DNA from: an uncultured Cellvibrio sp.
GTDB taxonomy: Bacteria; Pseudomonadota; Gammaproteobacteria; Pseudomonadales; Cellvibrionaceae
NCBI GenBank assembly: GCA_946481735.1
Contig: CAMLOU010000049.1
Span: 1 to 25,898 of the forward strand
Reading direction: 5' to 3'
DNA length: 25,898 bases
The position numbers and the translations under genes are program-made. The notes below the pieces were generated by a model. That model was not told where the DNA came from, did not search any database, and worked only from the letters and a program-made list of their open reading frames with translations. Of the stretch, positions 17,752 to 25,851 are shown piece by piece; the first letter of the stretch is position 1, and each line of letters starts with the position of its first letter.

Positions 17752-20328
17752 TCAGGAACGGGTAAAGCGGCTCATCAACGTGGAAGGTTTTGTACCCGCG
17801 GAGGACACGCCAGCATTTTCTCCAAATAGTTTTTCGATCGGCAAGGGATAGCCGATGTGGAAGCCCTGTACAAAATCAATGCCCATTTCTTCCAGGATAT
17901 CCAGAATTTCCTGATTTTCAACGTACTCCGCCACCGCTTTTTTGCCCAGCGCCTGTACCACCTGGATGATCGAGCGCACCAGGGTTTGGTCAACCGTATC
18001 GCGGTGCAGGTTCTGGATAAAAGAACCATCCAACTTTATATAGTCAGCAGGCAGATCTTTCAGATAAGCAAAACTGCTGAAACCTGAGCCGAAATCATCC
18101 ACTGAAAAACTGCACCCTAATGAATGCAGATCGGCAATAACACGCTGGGTAATATGCAGGTTGAACAGGCTATCACTTTCCGTCAGCTCAAAGGTGATTC
18201 GGCTGGGATCGACACCGGTTTCCTGCAAGCAGTCAAGGATGGAAGGCACCAGGCTCTCATCTTTAAACGCCTGGGCCGAGAGGTTAATCGCGATGTGGTT
18301 AAGCTCCGGATAATCTTTCAATGCTCTGCTGGCAAGTTTGATAATCCAGCGATCCAACAAATGCATTTCACCGGAGGTTTCCAGCGCAGGAATAAATTCC
18401 GCCGGTCCAATAATTCGGCCATCACTCTCGCGCATGCGGATCAACGCTTCGTAGTAGGAAATCTCGCGTTTTTTAACATCGAAGATCGGCTGGAAGTACA
18501 ACACCATCCGATTTTCGGCAATGGCACGACGAATTTTTTGTGACACATTGATGCAACGCCGCAACTCATCGCTTTCGTTGTCCTGCGGGTCGTATTGGTG
18601 AATCAGATTGCGCCCGCGGCCTTTGGCTACATACAGCGCAATATCCGCACGCATTAAATACTCTTCGGAATTGGCCGTGCTGCCGTCGATCAGAGAGAGG
18701 CCAATACTACAACCCAGGTTCATGCGCTGGTCGTGTAACTGAAAACCGAAGTCGCCGATAATCGTCTGGATTTCCCGTGCAAAGTGATGCGCTTCCTCAC
18801 CACCGATATCGTGCAGCAACACGGCAAATTCATCACCCCCCAGGCGGCACAGCAAATCCGGCTTGCGAATACGCTTGCCCAGCAGCAATGACATTTCCCG
18901 CAACACCTCATCACCTTTCTGGTGGCCGAAGGTATCGTTGATGACTTTAAAGTGATCCAGGTCAATATACACCAGGCCGTGGTGACGATTATTGCGCAAC
19001 GCATCGGCAGCCAGTTGTTCCAGTGTGGACTCAAAAAAATGGCGATTGAACAAGCCCGTCAAGGAGTCATGCATCGCCAGGTATTTCAGTTGCTCCTGCG
19101 TTTCACGTCGTTCAGTAATATTGTCAAGACACACTGTCAGGGTGGACGCATTTTCCGCACGGGTCGAACGGCTGGGTTTTAACTGGGTCCAGATTTTCTG
19201 GCTTTTCCGATCACACAAGCACAACTCGATTTCCGGACAGGGTTTCTTCTGTAATAACGCCAGGGTGATTTTTTCTTTGAAGAGTGTGAAGTGTGCAGCA
19301 TCCTCCGGTGCAATAAACATTTCGAGGGACGAACCGAGGGATTCTTCGATAGAAAACCCCATCATGGTTTCCCATGCCCGATTGAGGAAACAGATCTTAA
19401 AATCCTTATCCAACTCCATCACCACCGATTGCAGATCATCCAGCAATTGATGATGGCTTTCGTACAAGTTGCGATAGGCCATTTCACGGGCTTCAAGGGA
19501 TTTCACCCGCGCGGCAAATTGGGCGTTACTAACCAAGAAATCATCGCGGTGAATGGCTATGTCACAGACCTTGCGCAATTGTTCGGCGCGAAAGGGCTTG
19601 GGTAGAAAATCCACGGCCCCAAGCAACATTAATTCTTCGGCCTGATCAATAGTGGTGTGCGCGGTCATGATAACCACCGGCTGGTTCGGGTCAATGCGCT
19701 GAATCTCAATCAGGATGTCGCGCCCGGACATGGTGGGCAACATGATGTCGAGCAACACCAGATCATGGCGTCGCGCTTGCCAGGCCTGTAACCCGGCTTC
19801 GCCATCAGCCGCCACTTCAATCTCAAAGGGGGTAGTCAATACACGCTTGATTAAATCCGAAGTATCCTGCTGGTCTTCCACCACCAACAAGCGCGGCCGG
19901 GCCAGCTCGCCCTTGCGCTCGACTGACAAATGCTTGACCAATTCCGGCAAACGATACAGATGGTTGAGCGGCACCAGATAATTGATGCCGTATTCGCGTG
20001 CCGTCACTTCGGCTATGCGCTCGCACCAGGTGCTGGTCACAATAATAATCGGCAGGTCTGCGCGGCAGTTCAGAATGCCACTGCGCACCAGGCGCGACAG
20101 ACGCCAGCCGTCGAGATCACGGGTATCAACATCAACGATCAATAAATCAACGGGATGATGGCGCAGGTAACGCAATGCTTTGGTCGCTGAATCCACCGAG
20201 GTAAGACGGGAGTAACCGGCTTTTGCCAGGCAGGTTGCAATCTGGTCCTGCGCTGCCGGATCGTTATTCACAATCAGAATCGTGGGTAGCGATAACGCTT
20301 GATTGTTATTAGTGGTAATAGACGACAC
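17752..20328 (-). CDS. Response regulator with REC-REC-PAS-GGDEF-EAL domains (c-di-GMP turnover)
   Basis: 858-aa cytoplasmic protein without membrane segments. REC1 (about 14-135) is degenerate: NND at 21-23 for the acidic pocket, Asp66 kept, Lys replaced in LVPLN. REC2 (146-262) is complete: Glu151-Asp152, Asp194 in LLDIMLP, Lys244 in LPKPF. A PAS domain covers about 295-410. The GGDEF domain (415-580) has an intact GGDEF (497-501) and an inhibitory-site RxxD at 488-491. The EAL domain (595-835) has EAL at 627-629, Asn682, Glu714, Asp744-Asp745, Lys765, Glu801 and Gln821, i.e. the full catalytic set (with AEYVE for AEGVE). Both synthesis and hydrolysis of c-di-GMP are possible. The start is GTG 20328 with GGGAG 8 nt upstream. 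It lies 86 bp downstream of the ThDP enzyme gene and faces the citrate synthase-like pair. Confidence 0.94.
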   Translation of the reverse strand: MSSITTNNNQALSLPTILIVNNDPAAQDQIATCLAKAGYSRLTSVDSATKALRYLRHHPVDLLIVDVDTRDLDGWRLSRLVRSGILNCRADLPIIIVTSTWCERIAEVTAREYGINYLVPLNHLYRLPELVKHLSVERKGELARPRLLVVEDQQDTSDLIKRVLTTPFEIEVAADGEAGLQAWQARRHDLVLLDIMLPTMSGRDILIEIQRIDPNQPVVIMTAHTTIDQAEELMLLGAVDFLPKPFRAEQLRKVCDIAIHRDDFLVSNAQFAARVKSLEAREMAYRNLYESHHQLLDDLQSVVMELDKDFKICFLNRAWETMMGFSIEESLGSSLEMFIAPEDAAHFTLFKEKITLALLQKKPCPEIELCLCDRKSQKIWTQLKPSRSTRAENASTLTVCLDNITERRETQEQLKYLAMHDSLTGLFNRHFFESTLEQLAADALRNNRHHGLVYIDLDHFKVINDTFGHQKGDEVLREMSLLLGKRIRKPDLLCRLGGDEFAVLLHDIGGEEAHHFAREIQTIIGDFGFQLHDQRMNLGCSIGLSLIDGSTANSEEYLMRADIALYVAKGRGRNLIHQYDPQDNESDELRRCINVSQKIRRAIAENRMVLYFQPIFDVKKREISYYEALIRMRESDGRIIGPAEFIPALETSGEMHLLDRWIIKLASRALKDYPELNHIAINLSAQAFKDESLVPSILDCLQETGVDPSRITFELTESDSLFNLHITQRVIADLHSLGCSFSVDDFGSGFSSFAYLKDLPADYIKLDGSFIQNLHRDTVDQTLVRSIIQVVQALGKKAVAEYVENQEILDILEEMGIDFVQGFHIGYPLPIEKLFGENAGVSSAGTKPSTLMSRFTRS

Positions 20329-20414
20329 GCATAAGACTCCCGGCTAAGCTCCTTTCTAGCCTAGCATATACCAGCACAGCCTTCGGGTTAACCTGCATTA
20401 AACCAGACTCGCCA

Positions 20415-22217
20415 TCAGCCGCCCGGCGTCGCCGAGCCGGCTTGCTGTGCCAGACCTTTGATACGATCGCCCATGGGCGGCACTTCATCCCGGTTGATAC
20501 GCACATCCAGCAAGGTCGGGCCGCTCTTGGCAAACAAAGCGTCAAAATCGAGCAAATCCAGCTGCTGCGGTTGCTCGATCACCATACCGTCTACCCCCAT
20601 CGCGTGGGCCATCGCCGCGTAATTCACGCCATTCAACTGCCAGCCGATGGACTCTTGCTGGCCGAGCATCTGGCCATGCATCACCATCCCCATGGCCGCA
20701 TCGTTCAATACCACAAATACAATCGGGAGCTTTTGTTGCGCCGCCACGGTAATTTCCTGAGCGCTCATCAAATAGGAACCATCGCCCAGGATACACACCG
20801 TCGGGGCGTCACGATTGGCCAGGGCGGAACCGATAGCCGCCCCGATGGACCAGGCCATGGAGCCGTACCCCATCGCAACGCGATACAGCCCCTCACTATT
20901 GGAGCGAGTCAGATAATGTGTTGCCCAGGACCAGCCATTACCCGCATCAACAAAGAGCCGGGTGTTGTCAGGTAGGGCCTTGGAGAGATATCCCATCAAA
21001 CGTTGCGGTTTAACCGGGGCTTCGTTGGATAAACACTTTTCCGGCTCTTTCAGGGTGGCATAGCTGTTGTAGATATTCTTCCTGCTACGCACGGGCGGAG
21101 ACTGCCATTGGCGCCCCCACTGCCGCGCGGTTTTCACCTGTACCAGCAAACGGTCAAATACACAGTCGATGTTGCCAAAGACGTGCAGGCAAGCCATGGG
21201 TGAGCGAATAAAATGATCCGCGCATGCGTCGATGTGCACCAGCTTGTTATTCAGCAAGTCTGCACTCCAGCCACTGGTCTCCAACTCTTCCAGCGCCGTT
21301 CCCACCGCCAGAACCAGTTCTACATGAGGCTGTTGCAACAACTGTTGGGCGCTATCGTGACCGGCAAACCCATAGACACCGCGATATAAAGGGTGCGTTT
21401 CATCCACCCAGGATTTACCGGTGGGGCTGGTCACAAACGGGGTATTGGTGAGCTCAGCAAACTCCACCAGCTTTCTGGCTGCCCGCCCTACCCCACTGCC
21501 GATATACATCACCATGCGGTCAACACGCGCCAACTTCTCGCACAGGCGTCCGATGGCGAGATCATCCACCACAGAAAAATTTGGGATAAGTAAATCGTTG
21601 TGAATCCGCTGGGTGTTGATCGGTGCGCGAAGTACGTCAGAAGGAATACTGAGATGCACCGGACCACGAGTGCCCTGGTGCGCGCTCATAATCGCCGATA
21701 TCAGTTTGTTTTCCAGTTGTTCCTGGTGAGACACCAGCGTATTGAAGCGCGTGACATAGCGGAACATGCCTACCGTATCAATAGCCGTGCAACTGGACTC
21801 CTGCAACGCGCCTTTACCGAACTTGGGTAAGGGTGTTTGCGCCGTGATCACCAGCATCGGAATTTCTTCGACAAAGGCCGAGGCTACGCCAGTCAGCAGA
21901 TTGGTCGCACCGGGCCCAGTGGTACTGCATACAGCGCCCATCTTGCCGGTCTCGCGATAGTAGCCATCCGCCATAAAGGCTGCGCCGCATTCATGCCGCG
22001 CCACAACCAATCGCGGACCACCCTGGCGCTCGCTCCGGGCCAAGGCATTCAGTAGAGGTTCTATCGCCCCACCCGGTACACCAAAGACCACCTCGATCCC
22101 CAGGTACTGCAAATAACCCACGATGACATCGGCACCGGTGGGCTCAATGGCAGGCTCCAATGGTGGGTCAGTTTTAATGGACGGGAGTGAAAATGCGTTG
22201 TTGACGGCCTGTAACAT
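20415..22217 (-). CDS. ThDP-dependent enzyme of the acetolactate synthase family
   Basis: 600-aa three-domain ThDP enzyme. The N-terminal PYR domain (about 28-190) has GVPGGAIEPLL and the ThDP-activating Glu76 in ARHECGAAFMADGY, followed by TTGPGATNLLTGVA. The central domain (about 215-360) follows. The C-terminal PP domain has the ThDP/Mg motif GDGSYLMS (478-485) ending in LND (504-506) and a characteristic VPPMGDRIKGL tail. Acetolactate synthases join two pyruvates, but no ilvH-like regulatory subunit or other branched-chain gene is nearby. It could therefore be a catabolic acetolactate synthase, a carboligase or another member (sulfoacetaldehyde acetyltransferase, oxalyl-CoA type) of the family; I cannot decide. 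The N-terminal 25 residues are extra. The ATG has only a weak ribosome site. A TCAAATTTGA palindrome lies 120 bp upstream. Confidence 0.85.
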   Translation of the reverse strand: MLQAVNNAFSLPSIKTDPPLEPAIEPTGADVIVGYLQYLGIEVVFGVPGGAIEPLLNALARSERQGGPRLVVARHECGAAFMADGYYRETGKMGAVCSTTGPGATNLLTGVASAFVEEIPMLVITAQTPLPKFGKGALQESSCTAIDTVGMFRYVTRFNTLVSHQEQLENKLISAIMSAHQGTRGPVHLSIPSDVLRAPINTQRIHNDLLIPNFSVVDDLAIGRLCEKLARVDRMVMYIGSGVGRAARKLVEFAELTNTPFVTSPTGKSWVDETHPLYRGVYGFAGHDSAQQLLQQPHVELVLAVGTALEELETSGWSADLLNNKLVHIDACADHFIRSPMACLHVFGNIDCVFDRLLVQVKTARQWGRQWQSPPVRSRKNIYNSYATLKEPEKCLSNEAPVKPQRLMGYLSKALPDNTRLFVDAGNGWSWATHYLTRSNSEGLYRVAMGYGSMAWSIGAAIGSALANRDAPTVCILGDGSYLMSAQEITVAAQQKLPIVFVVLNDAAMGMVMHGQMLGQQESIGWQLNGVNYAAMAHAMGVDGMVIEQPQQLDLLDFDALFAKSGPTLLDVRINRDEVPPMGDRIKGLAQQAGSATPGG

Positions 22218-22336
22218 GTATATGCGTACCTTGTTGAGTAAACAACGTGATCCGTCACCAGGATGGAAGGTGCTTCAAAGCGCGCAATATATCTTAGGGT
22301 TGATTACTATGCCATATAAAAAATAACCAAATTGAT

Positions 22337-22346
22337 TCAAATTTGA
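22337..22346. promoter_or_regulatory. Palindrome upstream of the ThDP enzyme gene
   Basis: TCAAATTTGA is a perfect 10-bp palindrome, extending imperfectly to GATTCAAATTTGATC (22334-22348), about 120 bp before the gene start in an AT-rich upstream region. It resembles a regulator site, but no regulator gene is adjacent. Confidence 0.3.
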
Positions 22347-22462
22347 TCTAAATATACTGCTTATGACGGACATCAACCATAACCATTCATTCCTTGTCGC
22401 CGAATACTACACCAGATGCATCCTGTCACATAAACGCGCGTTAGGCGATGGAAAAATACAGT

Positions 22463-22500
22463 ATATGGACAGCTGTTTTCACACGCTGTCCATATTTCTT
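22463..22500. terminator. Stem-loop terminator between fbp and the ThDP enzyme gene
   Basis: An 11-bp perfect stem is formed by ATATGGACAGC (22463-22473) and GCTGTCCATAT (22485-22495) around an 11-nt loop. On the plus strand it is followed by a TTCTTTCT stretch. On the minus strand, the direction of fbp, a run TATTTTT follows about 7 nt later. It likely ends the fbp transcript and separates it from the next unit. Confidence 0.65.
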
Positions 22501-22516
22501 TCTATCACAAGAAGTG

Positions 22517-22534
22517 GCGCGCTATGAAGCGCGC
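22517..22534. other. GC-rich hairpin just after the fbp stop
   Basis: GCGCGC (22517-22522) pairs with GCGCGC (22529-22534) around a 6-nt loop, 8 bp after the fbp stop on the minus strand. There is no T run. It probably acts with the longer stem-loop further downstream as an mRNA 3' structure. Confidence 0.5.
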
Positions 22535-22542
22535 GAGCAGGA

Positions 22543-23511
22543 TTATTTCAGGTACGCCAGACACGCATCCACTTCATTCGCAGAGCCGAGGATAACAGCG
22601 ACGCGTTGGTGAAGTGCGGTTGGCTGAAGGGAGAGTATGCGTTGCGTTTCGGTCCAGGCTTTGCCGCCTGCGCCTTCAATCAACAAGGCCATGGGATTGG
22701 CTTCATACAACAAGCGCAACTTGGCAGGTTGTCGGGGATTGCGACTATCCGAGGGATAACTGAATATGCCGCCGCGCATTAACACGCGATGCACATCACC
22801 GACCATCGCCGCATTCCAGCGCATGTTGTAATTTTTTTTGCGCGGCCCGGTGTCACCGGCGATTAAGTCGTCCACATACTGTTTGAAAGCGGGGCGCCAG
22901 AAACGTTGGTTAGACAGGTTGATGGCAAACTCTTGCGTGTCTTCGGGTATGTGCAATCTGGCCTGCGTGAGCACGAAATTGCCGCTGGCAGCATCCAGGG
23001 TAAAACATCGGGTTGCGCCACCCACAGAAACAACTAACAGGGTCGAACCACCATAAAGCACATAACCGGCGCACAACTGCTGCGTACCCGGTTGGTGGAA
23101 TTGTTGTTCACTGTCAAACGCGATATCACGCAGCGCCGGAAAAATGGTAAAGATTGTCCCGACTTGCCCGTTAATATCAATGTTCGACGAGCCATCCAGC
23201 GGATCAAACGCCACCAGGTACTTGCCCTCGGGGTTACCGACAACCGGTGTATCCTCTTCCTCCGAAGCCAGTGCGCAAACATCCGTACATTGCAGCAATG
23301 CATCCTTGAGCAACTGATTGGCAATCACATCCAGCTTCTTTTGCGTCTCGCCCTGGATATTTTCATCGTCGGTTGAGCCGAGCACACCCGCCAATGCGCC
23401 CTGCCGGACGCATTGGGCAATCTGCGTTGCAGCGCCCAGGATTATGTCAACCAGTGCAACCAACTCTGGCTTGGCGCCATCGGCGCGCAGGGCTTTACTG
23501 ACATCGTGCAT
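22543..23511 (-). CDS. fbp: Fructose-1,6-bisphosphatase class I
   Basis: 322-aa cytosolic enzyme hydrolysing fructose-1,6-bisphosphate to fructose-6-phosphate, the committed gluconeogenic step. The class I metal and substrate motifs are present: ASEEED, the YLVAFDPLDGSSNID block, VGTIFTIF, YVLYGGSTLLVVS, and KLRLLYEANPMALLIEGAGG near the C-terminus. The frame is open for 48 more codons upstream, but those overlap fba and do not look like FBPase. The ATG at 23511 (MHDVSKALRAD) has AGGT 6 nt upstream and gives a length close to E. coli Fbp (332 aa). It starts 4 bp after the fba stop, so the two are co-transcribed and probably coupled. Confidence 0.96.
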   Translation of the reverse strand: MHDVSKALRADGAKPELVALVDIILGAATQIAQCVRQGALAGVLGSTDDENIQGETQKKLDVIANQLLKDALLQCTDVCALASEEEDTPVVGNPEGKYLVAFDPLDGSSNIDINGQVGTIFTIFPALRDIAFDSEQQFHQPGTQQLCAGYVLYGGSTLLVVSVGGATRCFTLDAASGNFVLTQARLHIPEDTQEFAINLSNQRFWRPAFKQYVDDLIAGDTGPRKKNYNMRWNAAMVGDVHRVLMRGGIFSYPSDSRNPRQPAKLRLLYEANPMALLIEGAGGKAWTETQRILSLQPTALHQRVAVILGSANEVDACLAYLK

Positions 23512-23515
23512 ATCA

Positions 23516-24610
23516 CTACCTGTATTGATTAATGCAATTAAGATCCGCAAACGATTGTTGCAGGCGCTTGGCCATGGACTCCTCACTTTTGCGCAACCAG
23601 ACACGCGGGTCATAATATTTTTTATTAGGCTTCTCTTCGCCGTCGGGATTGCCAATCTGGGTCTGTAAATATGCGTGGTTCGCTTCGATATACGCTTTTA
23701 CACCCTGCCAGGCAGCCCATTGGGTATCCGTGTCGATATTCATCTTCACCACACCGTAATCAATGGCTTCGGTGATATCGGCCGGTTCCGAACCGGAGCC
23801 GCCATGGAACACAAAATTCAACGTATTTTCCGGCACAGCAAATTTTTCGCTCACGTAAGTTTGCGAGTTCTTAAGAATCTTCGGCGTCAGTTTTACATTG
23901 CCCGGTTTGTACACACCGTGCACATTGCCGAAGGACGCCGCAATGGTAAATCGTGGACTGATCGCCGAGAGCACTTCATAGGCGTAGGCAACATCTTCCG
24001 GTTGTGTGTACAGTGCCGAGCTGTCCATTCCCGTGTTGTCCACACCGTCTTCTTCGCCACCGGTGCAGCCCAGTTCAATCTCCAGCGTCATGCCCATCTT
24101 GCTCATGCGCTTAAGGTATTCCGCACATAACTCAACATTTTCATGCAAAGGTTCTTCCGACAGATCAATCATGTGTGAGCTAAATAGTGGCTTGCCGGTT
24201 TGCGCGTAATGCGCTTCACCCGCGTTTAACAAACCATCGATCCAGGGCAACAAGTTTTTTGCGGCATGGTCGGTGTGCAGGATAACCGGTACACCATATA
24301 CCCGGGCCACCGTGTGAACATATTGCGCAGCTGCCACAGAGCCGAGGATGGAACTCTGGTGTCCATCCAGCTTTACGCTTTTGCCTAAAAAGAAGGCAGC
24401 ACCGCTGTGAGATAACTGCACAATGACCGGCGAATTTACCTGGCGCGCGGCTTCCAGCGTAGCGTTGATGGAATTGGTTCCCACCACATTGACAGCAGGA
24501 TAAGCAAACTTCCCCCGTTTCGCGAAATCGAACAGGGTTTGTACCTGATCACCCGTTGCCACTCCGGGTGCCACTGTATGTACCAGCGTTTTGTTCACGA
24601 GTGCGTTCAT
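23516..24610 (-). CDS. fba: Fructose-bisphosphate aldolase class II (FbaA type)
   Basis: 364-aa zinc-dependent cytosolic aldolase that reversibly joins DHAP and glyceraldehyde-3-phosphate. Catalytic Asp114 and zinc ligand His115 are in VILHTDHAAKNLLPW. Further motifs are LEIELGCTGGEEDGVDN, FGNVHGVYKPGNVKL (zinc-ligand His), and FVFHGGSGS (zinc-ligand His and phosphate site), then NIDTDTQWA. The length and the C-terminal DPRVWLRKSEESM block are those of the class IIA (E. coli FbaA) branch. It lies between tpiA (153-bp gap) and fbp (4-bp gap). Two palindromes lie in the upstream gap, so it may have its own promoter. Confidence 0.97.
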   Translation of the reverse strand: MNALVNKTLVHTVAPGVATGDQVQTLFDFAKRGKFAYPAVNVVGTNSINATLEAARQVNSPVIVQLSHSGAAFFLGKSVKLDGHQSSILGSVAAAQYVHTVARVYGVPVILHTDHAAKNLLPWIDGLLNAGEAHYAQTGKPLFSSHMIDLSEEPLHENVELCAEYLKRMSKMGMTLEIELGCTGGEEDGVDNTGMDSSALYTQPEDVAYAYEVLSAISPRFTIAASFGNVHGVYKPGNVKLTPKILKNSQTYVSEKFAVPENTLNFVFHGGSGSEPADITEAIDYGVVKMNIDTDTQWAAWQGVKAYIEANHAYLQTQIGNPDGEEKPNKKYYDPRVWLRKSEESMAKRLQQSFADLNCINQYR

Positions 24611-24644
24611 CTCAATCTACTCCCGCTTGTTGGTTGATTAAATG

Positions 24645-24660
24645 CCGGAAAGATTTCCGG
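24645..24660. promoter_or_regulatory. Palindrome CCGGAAAGATTTCCGG upstream of fba
   Basis: A 16-bp dyad with perfect 7-bp arms (CCGGAAA / TTTCCGG) around a central GA, 34 bp before the fba ATG. There is no T run, so an operator or leader hairpin is more likely than a terminator. Confidence 0.45.
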
Positions 24661-24684
24661 TAAGGTCATCTTTAAAAATCTGTC

Positions 24685-24700
24685 TTCGTTAATTCACGAA
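24685..24700. promoter_or_regulatory. Palindrome TTCGTTAATTCACGAA upstream of fba
   Basis: A 16-bp dyad with one mismatched pair (arms TTCGT / ACGAA, centre AATT), 74 bp before the fba ATG in AT-rich DNA. It resembles a dimeric repressor site. It does not look like a Cra or HexR site. Confidence 0.4.
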
Positions 24701-24763
24701 AACACTTTGCTCTCACCCAAAGATATTTTTGAAAACAACCTTTATTGATAGCGAATGTTTTTG

Positions 24764-25531
24764 TTATACCTGCGCAACATTATTCGCTTGCTTGCAAATC
24801 TCCAGAAAGTGGTCCGGATCGAGGCTCGCACCACCGACCAATAATCCGTCAATATCTTCCTGGTTTAACAATTCTTTGGCATTGGTTTTGTTCACGCTGC
24901 CGCCGTAGACAATACGGACACTCTGGGCCACCGTCGGGTTATACAGCGCTTCCAGCTTGTCACGGATAAACCGGTGAATTTCCTGCACCATGTCCGGTGT
25001 TGCGGCCAAGCCGGTACCAATCGCCCACACAGGTTCGTAGGCAATACAAATGTCTTTGCCGGTCAAATCGATATCCAGTAAACCCTCACGCAGTTGCGTG
25101 AAGATAACCTCCTTTGCCGTACCCGCTTCGCGTTCCTCTTTAGTTTCACCAATGCAGAGCACCGGCAACAAACCATGATTGAGTGCGAGCTGGACTTTGG
25201 TACGACAACCGGGATTGTTTTCCGCAAACATGGCCCGGCGTTCGGAGTGACCGATCAGGCATAAGGCACAGCCTGCCTGCTTGAGCATTTGCGCGGAGGT
25301 TTCACCGGTGTATGCACCGGATTTAAATTTGCTGACGTTCTGGCTACCGATTTGTAACTCGGAATACTGCAAAAACGTCATCATGTCGCGCATGTAAATA
25401 TAAGGCGGGCAAATGACGATCTGAGCTTCAAAGTGTTTACCGATAAACGAGGCCACGGAGGTACAGATTAAATCCAGGCCGCCATTGAGCTTCCAGTTGG
25501 CGATTACGATGGGCTTGCGTTGCTGCGTCAT
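24764..25531 (-). CDS. tpiA: Triosephosphate isomerase
   Basis: 255-aa cytosolic TIM-barrel enzyme interconverting DHAP and glyceraldehyde-3-phosphate. All catalytic residues are visible: Lys14 in ANWKLNG, His94 in LIGHSERR, Glu165 in AYEPVWAIGTG (with the flexible loop that follows), and the phosphate-binding YGGSV and LLVGGASL motifs. GSQNVSKFKSGAYTGETSA is the usual dimer-interface block. Length is normal. The ATG at 25531 has a weak GTGG-type ribosome site. It is the first gene of a tpiA-fba-fbp group on one strand. The usual downstream neighbour secG is not present here. Confidence 0.97.
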   Translation of the reverse strand: MTQQRKPIVIANWKLNGGLDLICTSVASFIGKHFEAQIVICPPYIYMRDMMTFLQYSELQIGSQNVSKFKSGAYTGETSAQMLKQAGCALCLIGHSERRAMFAENNPGCRTKVQLALNHGLLPVLCIGETKEEREAGTAKEVIFTQLREGLLDIDLTGKDICIAYEPVWAIGTGLAATPDMVQEIHRFIRDKLEALYNPTVAQSVRIVYGGSVNKTNAKELLNQEDIDGLLVGGASLDPDHFLEICKQANNVAQV

Positions 25532-25764
25532 TGTCCACTACTCACTTGATTGCGGAGATACAAGAATTCGATTGAAGAGAAGACCGGAATACAGTCCGGG
25601 TTCAGAGGTAAAACCGAAAGCCGATGCTTAAACCCTGACCGGATCGGGTCACAGGATCGTGCTGATGGCGTAGCGCTCTTTTCAGCGGCGTCTGATTCCG
25701 GTGCAGGGGCCCCTATTATTCACCTACGAAATGAATCAATCCAGCCCTTTGCGTCTCTGTATGC

Positions 25765-25784
25765 CCCTGTTTTTTCAGGGTTTT
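25765..25784 (+). terminator. Weak hairpin followed by four T
   Basis: CCCTG (25765-25769) and CAGGG (25776-25780) enclose six T and are followed by TTTT. The stem is only 5 bp. It could be a minor terminator or chance. Confidence 0.25.
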
Positions 25785-25837
25785 AGGCCTCTATAAGCAG
25801 AGTGAAAATGCGGTTACATCCATTGTTTTAGCCCACA

Positions 25838-25851
25838 TGAAAACGGTTACA
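25838..25851. promoter_or_regulatory. LacI/GalR-family-type operator
   Basis: TGAAAACGGTTACA fits every fixed position of the LacI-family dyad TGnAAnCGnTTnCA. A related sequence with a 2-bp longer centre, TGAAAA-TG-CGGTTACA, lies at 25803-25818, 35 bp to the left. The pair would suit a repressor acting on a gene beyond the right edge; tpiA, 307 bp away, is the other candidate. The regulator and its sugar are unknown. Confidence 0.5.

Larger units (their letters stand above)
22218..22542. other. 325-bp region between fbp and the ThDP enzyme gene
   Basis: It holds no coding frame. Its right half carries two stem-loops downstream of fbp (22517-22534 and 22463-22495). Its left half is AT-rich upstream sequence of the ThDP enzyme gene with a palindrome at 22337-22346. 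I could not place a promoter with certainty. Confidence 0.7.

Noticed and set aside
23512..23655. 48-codon upstream extension of the fbp frame
   Set aside because: It overlaps the fba 3' end, does not resemble FBPase, and a good start with ribosome site exists at 23511.
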